From Sulfurospirillum arsenophilum NBRC 109478 (GTDB lineage Bacteria; Campylobacterota; Campylobacteria; Campylobacterales; Sulfurospirillaceae): a stretch of DNA of 64,000 bases. The translations under genes were made by a program, and so were the position numbers. Below, piece after piece: positions 47,375 through 56,508 of this stretch (position 1 is the stretch's first letter; the number at the start of each line of letters is the position of its first letter). The notes beneath the pieces are model-generated. The model was not told where the DNA came from. It saw only the letters and a list, made by a program, of their open reading frames with translations, and did not search any database. The stretch lies in NCBI RefSeq assembly GCF_000813345.1, contig NZ_BBQF01000003.1, positions 434,001 to 498,000 of the forward strand. The letters are read 5' to 3'.

Positions 47375-48880
47375 ATGAAAACATTTTTACTCACCCTTCT
47401 TTTTTTTACATGTAATGTTGTAGCCAGTACGCTGCATCTCTCAATTTCAGCCAATCCTAGTCGCCTCAATCCTATTATTTCAACCGATAAAACCAGTTCG
47501 GATGTCGCGCAGTGGATCTTTAATGGACTCATCAAATACGATAAAGATGCGAACATTATCCCAGATCTTGCGCAGAGTTACCACTTTGTGGACGATACAA
47601 CTCTTATCTTTGAGCTCAGGCGTGATGTGAAATGGAGTGATGGAGTCCCTTTTACCGCCAAAGATGTGCTTTTTACGTATGAAACAATTCTCTCCCCGAA
47701 AATCTTTACACCTTACTCCTCAGGCTTTACGCACATTTTACATGTAAAAATGATAGATGAGTTTACCGTCGAAGTGAAGTATAAATACCCGTACTTCAAA
47801 GCGCTCGAAGTGTGGATGATGGAAGTATTGCCAGAACATTTGCTGAAAAACGAAGCGGATTTGATGACGAGTAAATTCAACCAAAACCCACTTGGTACGG
47901 GACCTTATACATTAACGCAGTTTAATATCTCTAAAGATATTGTCTTAGATGCCAATCCGAACTATTTTATCCACAAACCTAACATTGGTCAGATCATTTT
48001 TCACTATTTGCCTGATCGTTCCGCAGAGTTTTTGATGCTCAAATCTAAAAGGCTCGATGTTGGTTCACTTTCACCGCTACAGTTAGAACGCCAGATTGAT
48101 GAGGATTTTAGGGCGCATTATAGTATCTATGAAGACATTGCGCATAATTATTCGTACATGGGGTTTAACCTTAAATCGGAAAAGTTCAAAGACCCAAGGG
48201 TTCGAGAAGCGCTCTCTTTAGCGATTGATCGTCAAGAATTGGTCGATATTCTCTATTTTGGGCATGGAAAAGTCTGTACCGGCCCTTTTTTACCAGGAAC
48301 GGGAGCCTTTAATGAAACTGTTAAGGCTCCAAAGCCCGACATCGCAAGAGCCAAAGCGCTGCTGAAAGAAGCAGGGTATGATGATGCACATCCTTTTGTG
48401 TTTGAGCTGAGCACCAGTGCCAATGGTAGTGGAAGTTACTCCGCACAAATTCTCCAGCATCAGCTTAAAAAGGCAGGTGTGGTGATGAAGCTTCGCATTA
48501 TGGAGTGGCAAGCGTTTTTAAATACGGTTATAACCCCTCACAATTTTGAAGCCGTTTTAATGGGGTGGTCATTGGGGCTTAAGCCAGATGCCTACAGCAT
48601 TTGGCACAGTGAATCTATGCGTAAAGGTGGGTTTAATTTCATTGGTTATGAAAATGCTGAGGTTGATGAACTCATTAAAGATGCAGAAAAAATAGTCGAT
48701 CAAGAAAAATTTGATGCACTCTACCAAGAAATTTTTGCCAAAATCGTTGCCGACAATCCTTATCTTTTTCTCGTTATCCCCAATTCTATAACGGTGGTCA
48801 ATAAAGAGATTACTCCTGTGTCAACTTCGATAATTGGGGTTATGCACAACGCCATTGACTGGATTAAACCAGAATTTTAA
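47375..48880 (+). CDS. ABC transporter periplasmic substrate-binding protein (peptide/nickel family)
   Basis: 501 residues: a signal peptide (FLLTLLFFTCNVVAST) and the SBP_bac_5 fold with NPSRLNPIISTDKTSSDVAQ, FELRRDVKWSDGVPFTAKDVLF, NQNPLGTGPYTL, and VREALSLAIDRQELV. It would bind peptides or similar solutes. No permease or ATPase genes are adjacent, so its transporter is encoded elsewhere. Two copies of the palindromic word are present, one in the signal peptide (FFTCNV) and one coding ILHVKMID. The signal-peptide cysteine is not in a good lipobox. Confidence 0.92.
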   Translation: MKTFLLTLLFFTCNVVASTLHLSISANPSRLNPIISTDKTSSDVAQWIFNGLIKYDKDANIIPDLAQSYHFVDDTTLIFELRRDVKWSDGVPFTAKDVLFTYETILSPKIFTPYSSGFTHILHVKMIDEFTVEVKYKYPYFKALEVWMMEVLPEHLLKNEADLMTSKFNQNPLGTGPYTLTQFNISKDIVLDANPNYFIHKPNIGQIIFHYLPDRSAEFLMLKSKRLDVGSLSPLQLERQIDEDFRAHYSIYEDIAHNYSYMGFNLKSEKFKDPRVREALSLAIDRQELVDILYFGHGKVCTGPFLPGTGAFNETVKAPKPDIARAKALLKEAGYDDAHPFVFELSTSANGSGSYSAQILQHQLKKAGVVMKLRIMEWQAFLNTVITPHNFEAVLMGWSLGLKPDAYSIWHSESMRKGGFNFIGYENAEVDELIKDAEKIVDQEKFDALYQEIFAKIVADNPYLFLVIPNSITVVNKEITPVSTSIIGVMHNAIDWIKPEF

Positions 48881-48903
48881 TTTTCATTTGTTCAAAACTG
48901 TGC

Positions 48904-48909
48904 TATAAT
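48904..48909 (+). promoter_or_regulatory. -10 element for the ompA-like gene
   Basis: TATAAT in GTGCTATAATTTGATTC, 51 bp before the ATG, in the only gap between the two genes. Confidence 0.6.
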
Positions 48910-48959
48910 TTGATTCTTCACACATGAAATATTAGAAATATTAGTTTAAAGGACAAAAC

Positions 48960-49970
48960 ATGAAAAAAACATTGTTTTCATTAGCGGCACTAGCATCTAT
49001 GGCATTTGCAGCACCAACTGCATACAACTACGAGGTAACACCAACTATCGGTGGTGTTTTGCCAGAGGGTAACCTTGATCTTAAAAATCAATTGACGTAT
49101 GGTTTAAGATTTGGTATCAATCTTGACAATAACATTGTAAACCAAATTGAACTTGGTTACGATAGAAGTGACAATGTTGATTACAAAAATGGTAGAACAG
49201 ACAATACAGACTTCAATCGTTACTATGCAAACATCGTTAAAGAGTACAAACTTACTCCAGAAGCGGCATTGTATGCTTTAATCGGTCTTGGTTACGAAGA
49301 TGTTAGCAATGTTCAACTTGAAAACAAAGACAGCATGTTTGCACAATACGGTGGTGGTGTAAAATATTGGGTAACTGATAATTTTGCACTTAAAGCAGAA
49401 GTACGTCATGCAGTTAAATTCCAAGGTGGCGACAACAACATGTTCTACAGCCTTGGTTTTGTTATTCCTTTCGATGCTAAATCAGCTCCAGTTGCAGCAA
49501 AAGCAACTCCAGTCGCAGCTCCAGTTGTAGCAAAAGCAGCTCCAATTGATAGCGATGGTGATGGTGTTTACGATGACAAAGATAAATGTCCAAATACTCC
49601 AAAAGGTACCGTTGTTGATGCTGATGGTTGTACAAAAGTTATCCGTTTACATGTAAAATTTGATTTCGATAAATCAACTGTAAAACCTGAATTCATGCCT
49701 GAAATTCAAAAAGTTGCAGACTTTATGAAACAAAACCCAGGTTACAATGTTGTTCTTGAAGGTCATACAGACTCAAAAGGTAGCGACGCTTATAATATGA
49801 AACTTTCAGATCAACGTGCAAAAGCAGTTGCAAAAGCACTTTCAACCCTTGGTGTCTCTGGTGCTAAAGTAACAACAGAAGCATACGGTGAGAGCAAGCC
49901 AGTTGCTACAAACGACACTGAAGCTGGCCGTACTGAAAACAGAAGAGTTGACGCTATTTTCAAAAAATAA
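48960..49970 (+). CDS. OmpA-family outer membrane protein
   Basis: 336 residues: a signal peptide (KKTLFSLAALASMAFAAP), an eight-strand beta-barrel region at about 20-175, and an Ala/Pro/Val linker with repeated PVAAKA-type units. Then come a calcium-binding type-3 repeat (IDSDGDGVYDDKDKCPNTPK) and an OmpA peptidoglycan-binding domain (VKFDFDKSTVKPEF; VLEGHTDSKGSDAYNMKLSD; ENRRVDAIF). It links outer membrane and cell wall. An exact palindromic word codes RLHVKFDF at the start of the OmpA domain. An AAAGGAC site precedes the ATG. Confidence 0.95.
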   Translation: MKKTLFSLAALASMAFAAPTAYNYEVTPTIGGVLPEGNLDLKNQLTYGLRFGINLDNNIVNQIELGYDRSDNVDYKNGRTDNTDFNRYYANIVKEYKLTPEAALYALIGLGYEDVSNVQLENKDSMFAQYGGGVKYWVTDNFALKAEVRHAVKFQGGDNNMFYSLGFVIPFDAKSAPVAAKATPVAAPVVAKAAPIDSDGDGVYDDKDKCPNTPKGTVVDADGCTKVIRLHVKFDFDKSTVKPEFMPEIQKVADFMKQNPGYNVVLEGHTDSKGSDAYNMKLSDQRAKAVAKALSTLGVSGAKVTTEAYGESKPVATNDTEAGRTENRRVDAIFKK

Positions 49971-49982
49971 TTTAGGATTATA

Positions 49983-50798
49983 ATGAATTTACATATGGAT
50001 TTAAGCTGGACAGTGATTGTCAATTTTGTCACTCTTTACGGGATGAAAGTACTTGCTTCTCTACTGATTTTTTTTATTGGTAAGAAAATAGCAGCTCTTT
50101 TAACAGCGATTGTTGTTAAAGGAATGCGTAAGTCAAAGATTGATGAAACCATTACCAGCTTTTTTTCCAATGTAATTTATTTTGGTCTTTTGGTGGTGAT
50201 TATCCTAGCCGCACTTAGCAACCTAGGCATAAACACCACCTCTTTTCTAGCGGTTCTTGGAACAGCGGGTCTTGCTATTGGACTAGCGCTTCAAGGGACA
50301 CTTTCTAACGTGGGTGCTGGTATCTTACTGGTATTTTTCCGTCCTTTTAAAATTGGTCATTCTGTGCAAGTTGCAGGAGAAAATGGCACGGTTGAAGAGT
50401 TAAATCTTTTTAGTGTCGTTCTTAAAACAGGTGATAATAAACAAATTATTATTCCAAATTCTGCTGTCATTGGTAAAAATATTATCAATTTTTCCGCAAA
50501 ACCTACCTCTCGTGTCGATTTAACCTTTAATATTGGTTATGAAGATGACCTACGTTTGGCAAAAGAGACATTGCAAGAGATTGTTGATAAAGAGTCAAAA
50601 GTCCTAAATGAACCTGCTCCATTTGTTGCTGTAAGCGAATTAGCGCAAACGAGTGTCAAACTTGTGGTACGTTTTTGGGTTAAAAATGAAGACTCTGCAA
50701 CGGTGAGTTTTTCTATGACTGAGAAAGTGAAACTTGCTTTTGATGAAAAGAGGATAAGTATTCCTCATCCTCCATTATCTAATACTCCTGAGGCGTAA
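49983..50798 (+). CDS. Small-conductance mechanosensitive channel (MscS family)
   Basis: 271 residues with three N-terminal membrane helices (to about residue 125). The pore-lining third helix and following beta domain read GLAIGLALQGTLSNVGAGILLVFFRPFKIG in two parts, the MscS signature, followed by VEELNLFSVVLKTGDNKQIIIPNS. It releases solutes on osmotic downshock. Starts 12 bp after ompA and is probably co-transcribed. Confidence 0.95.
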   Translation: MNLHMDLSWTVIVNFVTLYGMKVLASLLIFFIGKKIAALLTAIVVKGMRKSKIDETITSFFSNVIYFGLLVVIILAALSNLGINTTSFLAVLGTAGLAIGLALQGTLSNVGAGILLVFFRPFKIGHSVQVAGENGTVEELNLFSVVLKTGDNKQIIIPNSAVIGKNIINFSAKPTSRVDLTFNIGYEDDLRLAKETLQEIVDKESKVLNEPAPFVAVSELAQTSVKLVVRFWVKNEDSATVSFSMTEKVKLAFDEKRISIPHPPLSNTPEA

Positions 50799-51602
50799 TT
50801 ACTTTCCAAATACTTGTTGAATAATAGAGCTTCCGCTCGCCATTGGATTGCTACGAAGTGCTTTTTCTTTCTCTGCAATCATATAGAAGAGTCCATCGAG
50901 TGTTTTTCGACCAATATAATCTTCAATATTTTCATCTCCACTAGGAACGGCATCTCCCATTCCAAATCCTTTTGCAATAGACGAAGCTTGTCCTACCATA
51001 GCGTTATTGGAAATTCCTGATGTTGCACTGCTACCACCCGCAAACCCTTTGAGGCTTTGGTACGAACTCATGACTTGACTTTCACTCATACTCTCTTTAA
51101 TAATCGGCATAATGGCACTCAGCAGTTTTGTTCCTGCTTTGGTTTTAAAGTAATCGGTTGCTGCGGTGTTGCTTCCATTTACGATCGCATTGGCATCTTC
51201 CACACTCATAGATGAGATCGTATCACTTAAAATGGAAGCCGTTTTAGGAACGGATTTGGTCGCTGCACTATTCATAGTTTTGACAAAATCATCCACATAG
51301 CTTTTGCCACCTAGTTTTTCAGCTGCTGTTGCTACTGGTTTCATGGAAGCTGGCAGAGGAATTTTCACAGCCGTATTGTTCAAATATCCGCCCTCTTTGC
51401 CCAGCAAAGAAACAGCTTGTTTTGCGCCAAGACTGAGAGCCTCTTTAACGCCTGACGTGGCACTGCTTTGTGACGTTGTACTGCTTGTAGTTGCACTTTT
51501 CTGAGTTGATGATGTTGCACTCACTGCTGTGTTAACAGCGTCTTGCCAGTTGGCAGCACAAAGCATAAGCGGAGCTAAAAGTATAAGACTTTTGGGTAAC
51601 AT
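50799..51602 (-). CDS. DUF4197 family exported protein
   Basis: 267 residues with a signal peptide (LPKSLILLAPLMLCAANWQ), a Ser/Thr-rich low-complexity stretch (about 25-50), and the DUF4197 body: VKEALSLGAKQAVSLLGKEGGYLNN, VKIPLPASMKP and the C-terminal KTLDGLFYMIAEKEKALRSNP. Function unknown. It abuts the convergent mscS gene with no gap. Confidence 0.87.
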   Translation of the reverse strand: MLPKSLILLAPLMLCAANWQDAVNTAVSATSSTQKSATTSSTTSQSSATSGVKEALSLGAKQAVSLLGKEGGYLNNTAVKIPLPASMKPVATAAEKLGGKSYVDDFVKTMNSAATKSVPKTASILSDTISSMSVEDANAIVNGSNTAATDYFKTKAGTKLLSAIMPIIKESMSESQVMSSYQSLKGFAGGSSATSGISNNAMVGQASSIAKGFGMGDAVPSGDENIEDYIGRKTLDGLFYMIAEKEKALRSNPMASGSSIIQQVFGK

Positions 51603-51629
51603 GTATCTCCTTTTTAATGGTGTTGAAGT

Positions 51630-51635
51630 TATAAT
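51630..51635 (+). promoter_or_regulatory. -10 element for the second HAD gene
   Basis: TATAAT in GAAGTTATAATAGTAT, placing the predicted transcription start on or next to the palindrome at 51641. Confidence 0.55.
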
Positions 51636-51640
51636 AGTAT

Positions 51641-51652
51641 TTTACATGTAAA
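51641..51652. repeat. TTTACATGTAAA palindrome at a predicted transcription start
   Basis: Exact 12-bp copy about 6 bp downstream of a TATAAT, in the gap between the divergent DUF4197 and HAD genes. Confidence 0.85.
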
Positions 51653-51671
51653 AGAAGTATTAAGGGTGAAG

Positions 51672-52310
51672 ATGAAGACAATTTTATTCGATTTAGATGG
51701 TACATTGATCGACTCAACCGATGCAATTCTTGAGAGTTTTGGGGTAGCCTATGAAACCTTTGGACGACAAGTACCCGAGGATGAGCAGGTTAAAAAACTT
51801 ATAGGGCATCCTCTGGATTTGATGTTTACAATGTTAGGTATTGATGCCTTAGAAGCAAATGATTATGTCTTAGCATACAAAGAGCATTACAGACTTATTT
51901 CACGTAAAAAAACAACACTTTTACCCCTTGCCCTTGAAGCCATTAGGCACGCTTCCAAAATTGCAACCTTAGGCATTGTAACCACAAAAACGGCACATTA
52001 TTCGGAAGAACTTTTAGAGCATTTAGGGGTGATGCATCACTTCAAAATATTGATTGGAAGAGAGAGTGTCACATATCCCAAACCACATCCTGAGCCTATC
52101 CAAAAAGCGCTGTTTGCCTTGAATGCAGATCCTACGCAGACATGGATGATTGGCGATACGCCTATGGATCTTATCAGTGCAAAAGAAGCAGGAGTCCATG
52201 GCATAGGTGTTTTGTGTGGATATGGCACAAAGTTTGAGCTCGAAAAACACACTTCGCTTGTTGTTCATGATGCACTTGATGCTGTCAAAGTGATAGCACA
52301 TCACGCATAG
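51672..52310 (+). CDS. HAD-family phosphatase, PpaX/Gph-like
   Basis: 212 residues: motif I ILFDLDGTLIDSTDAILESF, a helical cap, motif II GIVTTKTA, the Lys in VTYPKPHPEPI, and motif IV TWMIGDTPMDLISAKEAG. Similar to pyrophosphatase PpaX and phosphoglycolate phosphatase; substrate not determined. ATG at this position follows AAGGGTGAAG; an in-frame GTG 6 bp earlier is possible. Confidence 0.9.
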   Translation: MKTILFDLDGTLIDSTDAILESFGVAYETFGRQVPEDEQVKKLIGHPLDLMFTMLGIDALEANDYVLAYKEHYRLISRKKTTLLPLALEAIRHASKIATLGIVTTKTAHYSEELLEHLGVMHHFKILIGRESVTYPKPHPEPIQKALFALNADPTQTWMIGDTPMDLISAKEAGVHGIGVLCGYGTKFELEKHTSLVVHDALDAVKVIAHHA

Positions 52311-52401
52311 TTTTGTTATATCTTTATCATATTTTTAGACTATGATTTTGCGTAGGGCTTGGTTAATCTTAGTTTAAATCATAGGTGTTCAACTTTCATT
52401 T

Positions 52402-52442
52402 ATGAGTTATTAAGAGAATGCCAAGTAGAATGAGAAACTCAT
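52402..52442 (+). promoter_or_regulatory. Inverted repeat in the nifJ leader
   Basis: ATGAGTT (52402-52408) and AACTCAT (52436-52442) are perfect inverted copies separated by 27 nt, within the 174-bp gap before nifJ. TATGAT at about 52341 is a possible -10 box. Nothing else is evident in the gap. Confidence 0.3.
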
Positions 52443-52484
52443 CAATCCAAAGAATGAATGAAAAAATAACACAAGGGGAATTTA

Positions 52485-55400
52485 ATGGCTAAAGTCATGA
52501 AAACTATGGATGGTAACGAGGCTGCTGCATACGCATCTTACGCCTTTACCGAAGTTGCTGGTATTTACCCAATTACACCTTCTTCTCCAATGGCGGATTT
52601 TACCGACATTTGGGCAAGTCAAGGAAAGAAAAACTTATTTGGAATGCCTGTTAAAGTTGTTGAAATGCAAAGTGAAGGTGGTGCTGCTGGAACCGTTCAT
52701 GGTTCACTTCAAGCTGGAGCTCTTACAACAACCTATACAGCATCTCAAGGTCTGTTACTCAAAATCCCAAATATGTATAAAATGGCAGGTGGCTTACTTC
52801 CGAGTGTTATTCATGTCGCTGCTCGAACACTTGCAACCCATGCTCTTTCTATCTTTGGTGATCACCAAGATGTTTATGCTGCACGCCAAACAGGTTATGC
52901 AATGCTCTCTTCTGGATCTGTTCAAGAAGTTATGGACTTAGCAGGTGTAGCGCATTTGTGTGCGATCAAAGGAAGAGTTCCTTTTATGCACTTCTTTGAT
53001 GGTTTCAGAACTTCACATGAGATTCAAAAAATTGAAGTGATGGACTATGCAGTATTTGATAGACTTTTGGACAAAGAGGCTGTTCAGCGTTTCCGTGATG
53101 AGGCTCTTAACCCAGAACATCCTAAGACTCGTGGTACTGCTCAAAATGACGATATTTATTTCCAAGGCAGAGAAGCACAAAACAAATTTTACGACGCATT
53201 GCCTGACATTGTAGCGCATTACATGGCTGAAATCTCAAAAGAGACAGGACGTGATTATAAACCTTTTACCTATTATGGTGCAAAAGATGCGGATCGTATC
53301 ATTGTTGCGATGGGCTCAGTCACTGAGTGTTTGAAAGAGACGATTGATTATTTAATGAGCAAAGGTGAGAAAGTCGGTCTTATTACGCCACACCTTTACC
53401 GTCCATTTAGTGTCAAATACCTTATGGATGTTATGCCTGAGTCTGTTAAAAAGATTGCAGTATTAGACAGAACAAAAGAATCAGGATCTATTGGTGAACC
53501 ATTGTATCTTGACCTCCGTGCAGTCTTCTATGGACAAAAAAATGCTCCAGTGATTGTTGGTGGACGTTATGGTCTCTCTTCAAAAGACGTTGATCCAGCA
53601 CAAATGTTAGCCGTTTTTGAGAACCTCAAACTTGCAGAGCCTAAAAATGACTTTACTATAGGTATTGTTGATGACGTAACATTTAAATCACTTGATGTTA
53701 AAGAGAAAATGAGTTTGGGTGAGCCTGAGACTAAAGAGTGTCTATTCTACGGACTTGGTGCTGATGGTACGGTTGGCGCAAATAAAAGCTCCATTAAAAT
53801 TATCGGTGATGAAACCAGCATGTATGCACAAGCATATTTTGCATATGATTCCAAAAAATCAGGTGGTTTTACACGTTCACACCTCCGTTTTGGAAAACAT
53901 CCAATTCGCTCAACCTACCTTGTATCAAACCCTCACTTTGTCGCCTGTTCAGTAGCGGCATACCTTGAGTTGTATGATGTAATCGATGGTATCAGAGAAA
54001 ATGGAACATTCTTGCTTAACTCTATTTGGGATGCCGATGAGACGATTAAGAGAATTCCAAATAAAGTAAAACGCATTTTAGCTACTAAAAAAGTTAAGTT
54101 TTACATCATCAATGCTACAAAATTAGCACGTGATATTGGTTTAGGTAATAGAAGCAATACCATCATGCAATCTGCTTTCTTCAAACTTGCAGAAATCATT
54201 GATTTTGAAGAAGCACAAGCCTTTATGAAAAAACAAGCGTATAAATCTTACCACAAAAAAGGTGACCAAATCGTTGAGCTTAACTACAAAGCAATCGATG
54301 TTGGCGCTAATGGACTTGTCAAAGTTGAGGTTGATCCATCATGGGCAAACCTTAAAGATGAAGTAAAAACACAAGACGTGGTTATGTACAAAGGTACTCC
54401 ATTTGTTGAAGCGATTGCAAAACCAATCAATGCAGCACGTGGCGACAGCTTACCTGTTTCTGTTTTCAATGGTTACGAAGATGGTACATTTGAGCATGGA
54501 ACCACTGAGTATGAAAAACGTGGTGTTGGTGTAACGGTTCCAAAATGGATCGAAGAGAATTGTATTCAATGTAACCAATGTGCATTTGTGTGTCCACATG
54601 CTGTTATCCGTCCATTCCTTATCAATGATGCAGAGTTTGCAGCTGCCCCTGAGGGTGTTAAAACGCATGCAATTGACGCAAAAGGTAAAGAACTTAAAGG
54701 TCTAAAATACAAAATCCAAGTTTCATCACTCGACTGTACAGGATGTGATCTTTGTGTTGAAGCATGTCCAACCAAAGAGAAGTCTCTTGTTATGGTTCCA
54801 CTCGGTGAGAGTATTGAAGCGGGTGAGCAAGTCAATGCAGATTACCTCTTCAAAAAAGTTACCTATAAAGATGATATTCTTTCTAAAAACACCGTTAAGG
54901 GTGCTCAATTTGCAAAACCACTCTTTGAGTTCCACGCAGCATGTCCAGGTTGTGGTGAGACACCATACATTACGTTAGCAACCAGACTCTTTGGTGACAG
55001 CATGATGATTGCCAATGCGACAGGATGTTCATCTATTTACGGTGGTTCTGCTCCTTCAACACCATACCGCAAAAATGACAAAGGTCATGGTCCTGCATGG
55101 GGTAACTCACTTTTTGAAGACAATGCTGAGTTTGGTCTTGGTATGCATGTTGCCAATGAGACAATGCGTCATAGAATTCACTCAGTGATGGATGCTTCTG
55201 TCGAAAAAGCTCCAAATGCGATCGCAGCACTTTACAAAGACTGGATTGAGTTTAGAGACGATAGAGTAAAATCTACTGAAATTCGTGATCTTTTAGTACC
55301 ACTTTTACAAGCAAACCCAACAGCTGCAGGTGCGGATGTCATTCTGAGCCTTAAACAGTACATTTCTAAAAAATCACAATGGATTTTTGGTGGAGACGGT

Positions 55401-56069
55401 TGGGCATACGACATCGGTTATGGCGGACTTGACCATGTTATCGCAAGTGGCGAAGATGTTAACATCTTGGTTCTTGATACAGAGGTTTACTCAAATACAG
55501 GTGGACAAAGTTCAAAATCATCACGTGCGGGTTCAATTGCTCAATTTACAGCAGCAGGAAAACCAAGCCAGAAAAAAGATCTAGGCTACATCGCGATGAC
55601 TTATGGTAATGTTTTTGTTGCACAGATCAACTCTAATGCATCTGCAGCACAAACGATTAAAGCATTTGAAGCAGCTGAAGCCTATCCTGGTGTATCACTC
55701 ATTATCGCTTATTCTCCATGTATTGCTCATGGTATTAAAGGTGGTATGGGAAAATCTGGTAACCAAGGTGAGCTTGCAACGAAGTGTGGTTACTGGCCAA
55801 TTTATACCTACGATCCTCGCCTTGAAGCGGAAGGTAAAAACCCAGTTAAAATTACAGGGAAAGAGCCTGATTGGGCATTGTATGATGATTTCTTGATGAA
55901 CGAAGTTCGTTATGCGTCACTTAAAAAGTCAAATCCAGAGCATGCACAAGCACTCTTTGAACACAATAAAAAAGATGCACAACGTAGATGGAGACAACTC
56001 AACCGTCTAGCGACTGCTGATTTTTCCAATGAATTATCTGAGGGAAAAGAGGTTAAAGAGGGCGAATAA
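52485..56069 (+). CDS. nifJ: Pyruvate:ferredoxin (flavodoxin) oxidoreductase
   Basis: 1194 residues, single-chain enzyme converting pyruvate and CoA to acetyl-CoA, CO2 and reduced ferredoxin. The N-terminal domain has GIYPITPSSPMADFTDIWAS. The ferredoxin domain at about 685-765 carries CIQCNQCAFVCPHA and CTGCDLCVEACPTKE (two 4Fe-4S clusters). The TPP domain has HAACPGCGETPY, FGGDGWAYDIGYGGLDHV and DTEVYSNTGGQSSKSS; a C-terminal conserved domain follows. An AAGGGGA ribosome-binding site is present. It contains none of the TACATGTA words despite its length. Confidence 0.98.
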   Translation: MAKVMKTMDGNEAAAYASYAFTEVAGIYPITPSSPMADFTDIWASQGKKNLFGMPVKVVEMQSEGGAAGTVHGSLQAGALTTTYTASQGLLLKIPNMYKMAGGLLPSVIHVAARTLATHALSIFGDHQDVYAARQTGYAMLSSGSVQEVMDLAGVAHLCAIKGRVPFMHFFDGFRTSHEIQKIEVMDYAVFDRLLDKEAVQRFRDEALNPEHPKTRGTAQNDDIYFQGREAQNKFYDALPDIVAHYMAEISKETGRDYKPFTYYGAKDADRIIVAMGSVTECLKETIDYLMSKGEKVGLITPHLYRPFSVKYLMDVMPESVKKIAVLDRTKESGSIGEPLYLDLRAVFYGQKNAPVIVGGRYGLSSKDVDPAQMLAVFENLKLAEPKNDFTIGIVDDVTFKSLDVKEKMSLGEPETKECLFYGLGADGTVGANKSSIKIIGDETSMYAQAYFAYDSKKSGGFTRSHLRFGKHPIRSTYLVSNPHFVACSVAAYLELYDVIDGIRENGTFLLNSIWDADETIKRIPNKVKRILATKKVKFYIINATKLARDIGLGNRSNTIMQSAFFKLAEIIDFEEAQAFMKKQAYKSYHKKGDQIVELNYKAIDVGANGLVKVEVDPSWANLKDEVKTQDVVMYKGTPFVEAIAKPINAARGDSLPVSVFNGYEDGTFEHGTTEYEKRGVGVTVPKWIEENCIQCNQCAFVCPHAVIRPFLINDAEFAAAPEGVKTHAIDAKGKELKGLKYKIQVSSLDCTGCDLCVEACPTKEKSLVMVPLGESIEAGEQVNADYLFKKVTYKDDILSKNTVKGAQFAKPLFEFHAACPGCGETPYITLATRLFGDSMMIANATGCSSIYGGSAPSTPYRKNDKGHGPAWGNSLFEDNAEFGLGMHVANETMRHRIHSVMDASVEKAPNAIAALYKDWIEFRDDRVKSTEIRDLLVPLLQANPTAAGADVILSLKQYISKKSQWIFGGDGWAYDIGYGGLDHVIASGEDVNILVLDTEVYSNTGGQSSKSSRAGSIAQFTAAGKPSQKKDLGYIAMTYGNVFVAQINSNASAAQTIKAFEAAEAYPGVSLIIAYSPCIAHGIKGGMGKSGNQGELATKCGYWPIYTYDPRLEAEGKNPVKITGKEPDWALYDDFLMNEVRYASLKKSNPEHAQALFEHNKKDAQRRWRQLNRLATADFSNELSEGKEVKEGE

Positions 56070-56075
56070 GCCCTC

Positions 56076-56087
56076 TTTACATGTAAA
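56076..56087. repeat. TTTACATGTAAA palindrome between nifJ and its terminator
   Basis: Exact 12-bp copy extended to a 14-bp palindrome by flanking C and G, 6 bp after the nifJ stop and directly against the terminator stem. Confidence 0.85.
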
Positions 56088-56122
56088 GGGGTACGAAAGA
56101 AATTTCGTACCCCTTTTTTTTT
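56088..56122 (+). terminator. Intrinsic terminator of nifJ
   Basis: GGGGTACGAAA and TTTCGTACCCC form a perfect 11-bp stem with a GAAA loop, followed by nine T residues. The T tract overlaps the stop codon of the convergent small gene. Confidence 0.92.
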
Positions 56123-56315
56123 AGTTTTGAAGTTCTGCTTTAACTTGTGCGTTTGACTTTACCACATCTCCACTTCCATGAATGATATGAGGAATACAGC
56201 CTGTACAAACATGAATCTCTTCACCATTTTTCATTGCTTTAATAAACACAGCCCCCGCACTCTCTTCGCTTGATCTTAAGCAAACATTACACACTTGAAT
56301 ATTGTTGATTTCCAT
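56121..56315 (-). CDS. Small zinc-ribbon-like protein
   Basis: 64 residues with two CxxC pairs, VCNVCLRSSEE near the start and VCTGCIPHIIHG in the middle, a spacing that suggests one zinc site. No signal or membrane segment. AAGGAG precedes the ATG. I do not recognise a named family; it may be a regulatory or nucleic-acid/protein-binding peptide. Confidence 0.7.
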   Translation of the reverse strand: MEINNIQVCNVCLRSSEESAGAVFIKAMKNGEEIHVCTGCIPHIIHGSGDVVKSNAQVKAELQN

Positions 56316-56384
56316 AAAAGACTCCTTGTTAAATTTGGCGTATTATAATTAAAAAAAGAGCTAAAAAGATTGAGCGAGATCAAG

Positions 56385-56396
56385 TTTACATGTAAA
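56385..56396. repeat. TTTACATGTAAA palindrome beside the 39-bp repeat
   Basis: Exact 12-bp copy that ends on the first base of the first copy of the 39-bp direct repeat. Confidence 0.85.
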
Positions 56397-56434
56397 ACGA
56401 GCTTTGCTTGTTGGCGTTAAAGCGTTTTGTAAAA
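56396..56434 (+). repeat. 39-bp direct repeat, copy 1
   Basis: Begins AACGAGCTTTGCTTG and ends GCGTTTTGTAAAA. Identical to the copy 101 bp downstream. The two copies bracket the dispersed hairpin repeat. Confidence 0.85.
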
Positions 56435-56445
56435 CAATCAGGTTA

Positions 56446-56508
56446 TATTTCTGCCAACATCGTTGGCAAGCTTTAGTAGCCTAGTGCAACGTAGTCAACG
56501 AGCTTTGC
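56446..56508 (-). repeat. Dispersed intergenic repeat, copy B, with hairpin
   Basis: The reverse-strand relative of the repeat at 47281-47345. Its hairpin reads TGCCAAC-GAT-GTTGGCA on the minus strand. Two stem positions differ from copy A on both sides of the stem, keeping the pairing. Confidence 0.6.
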
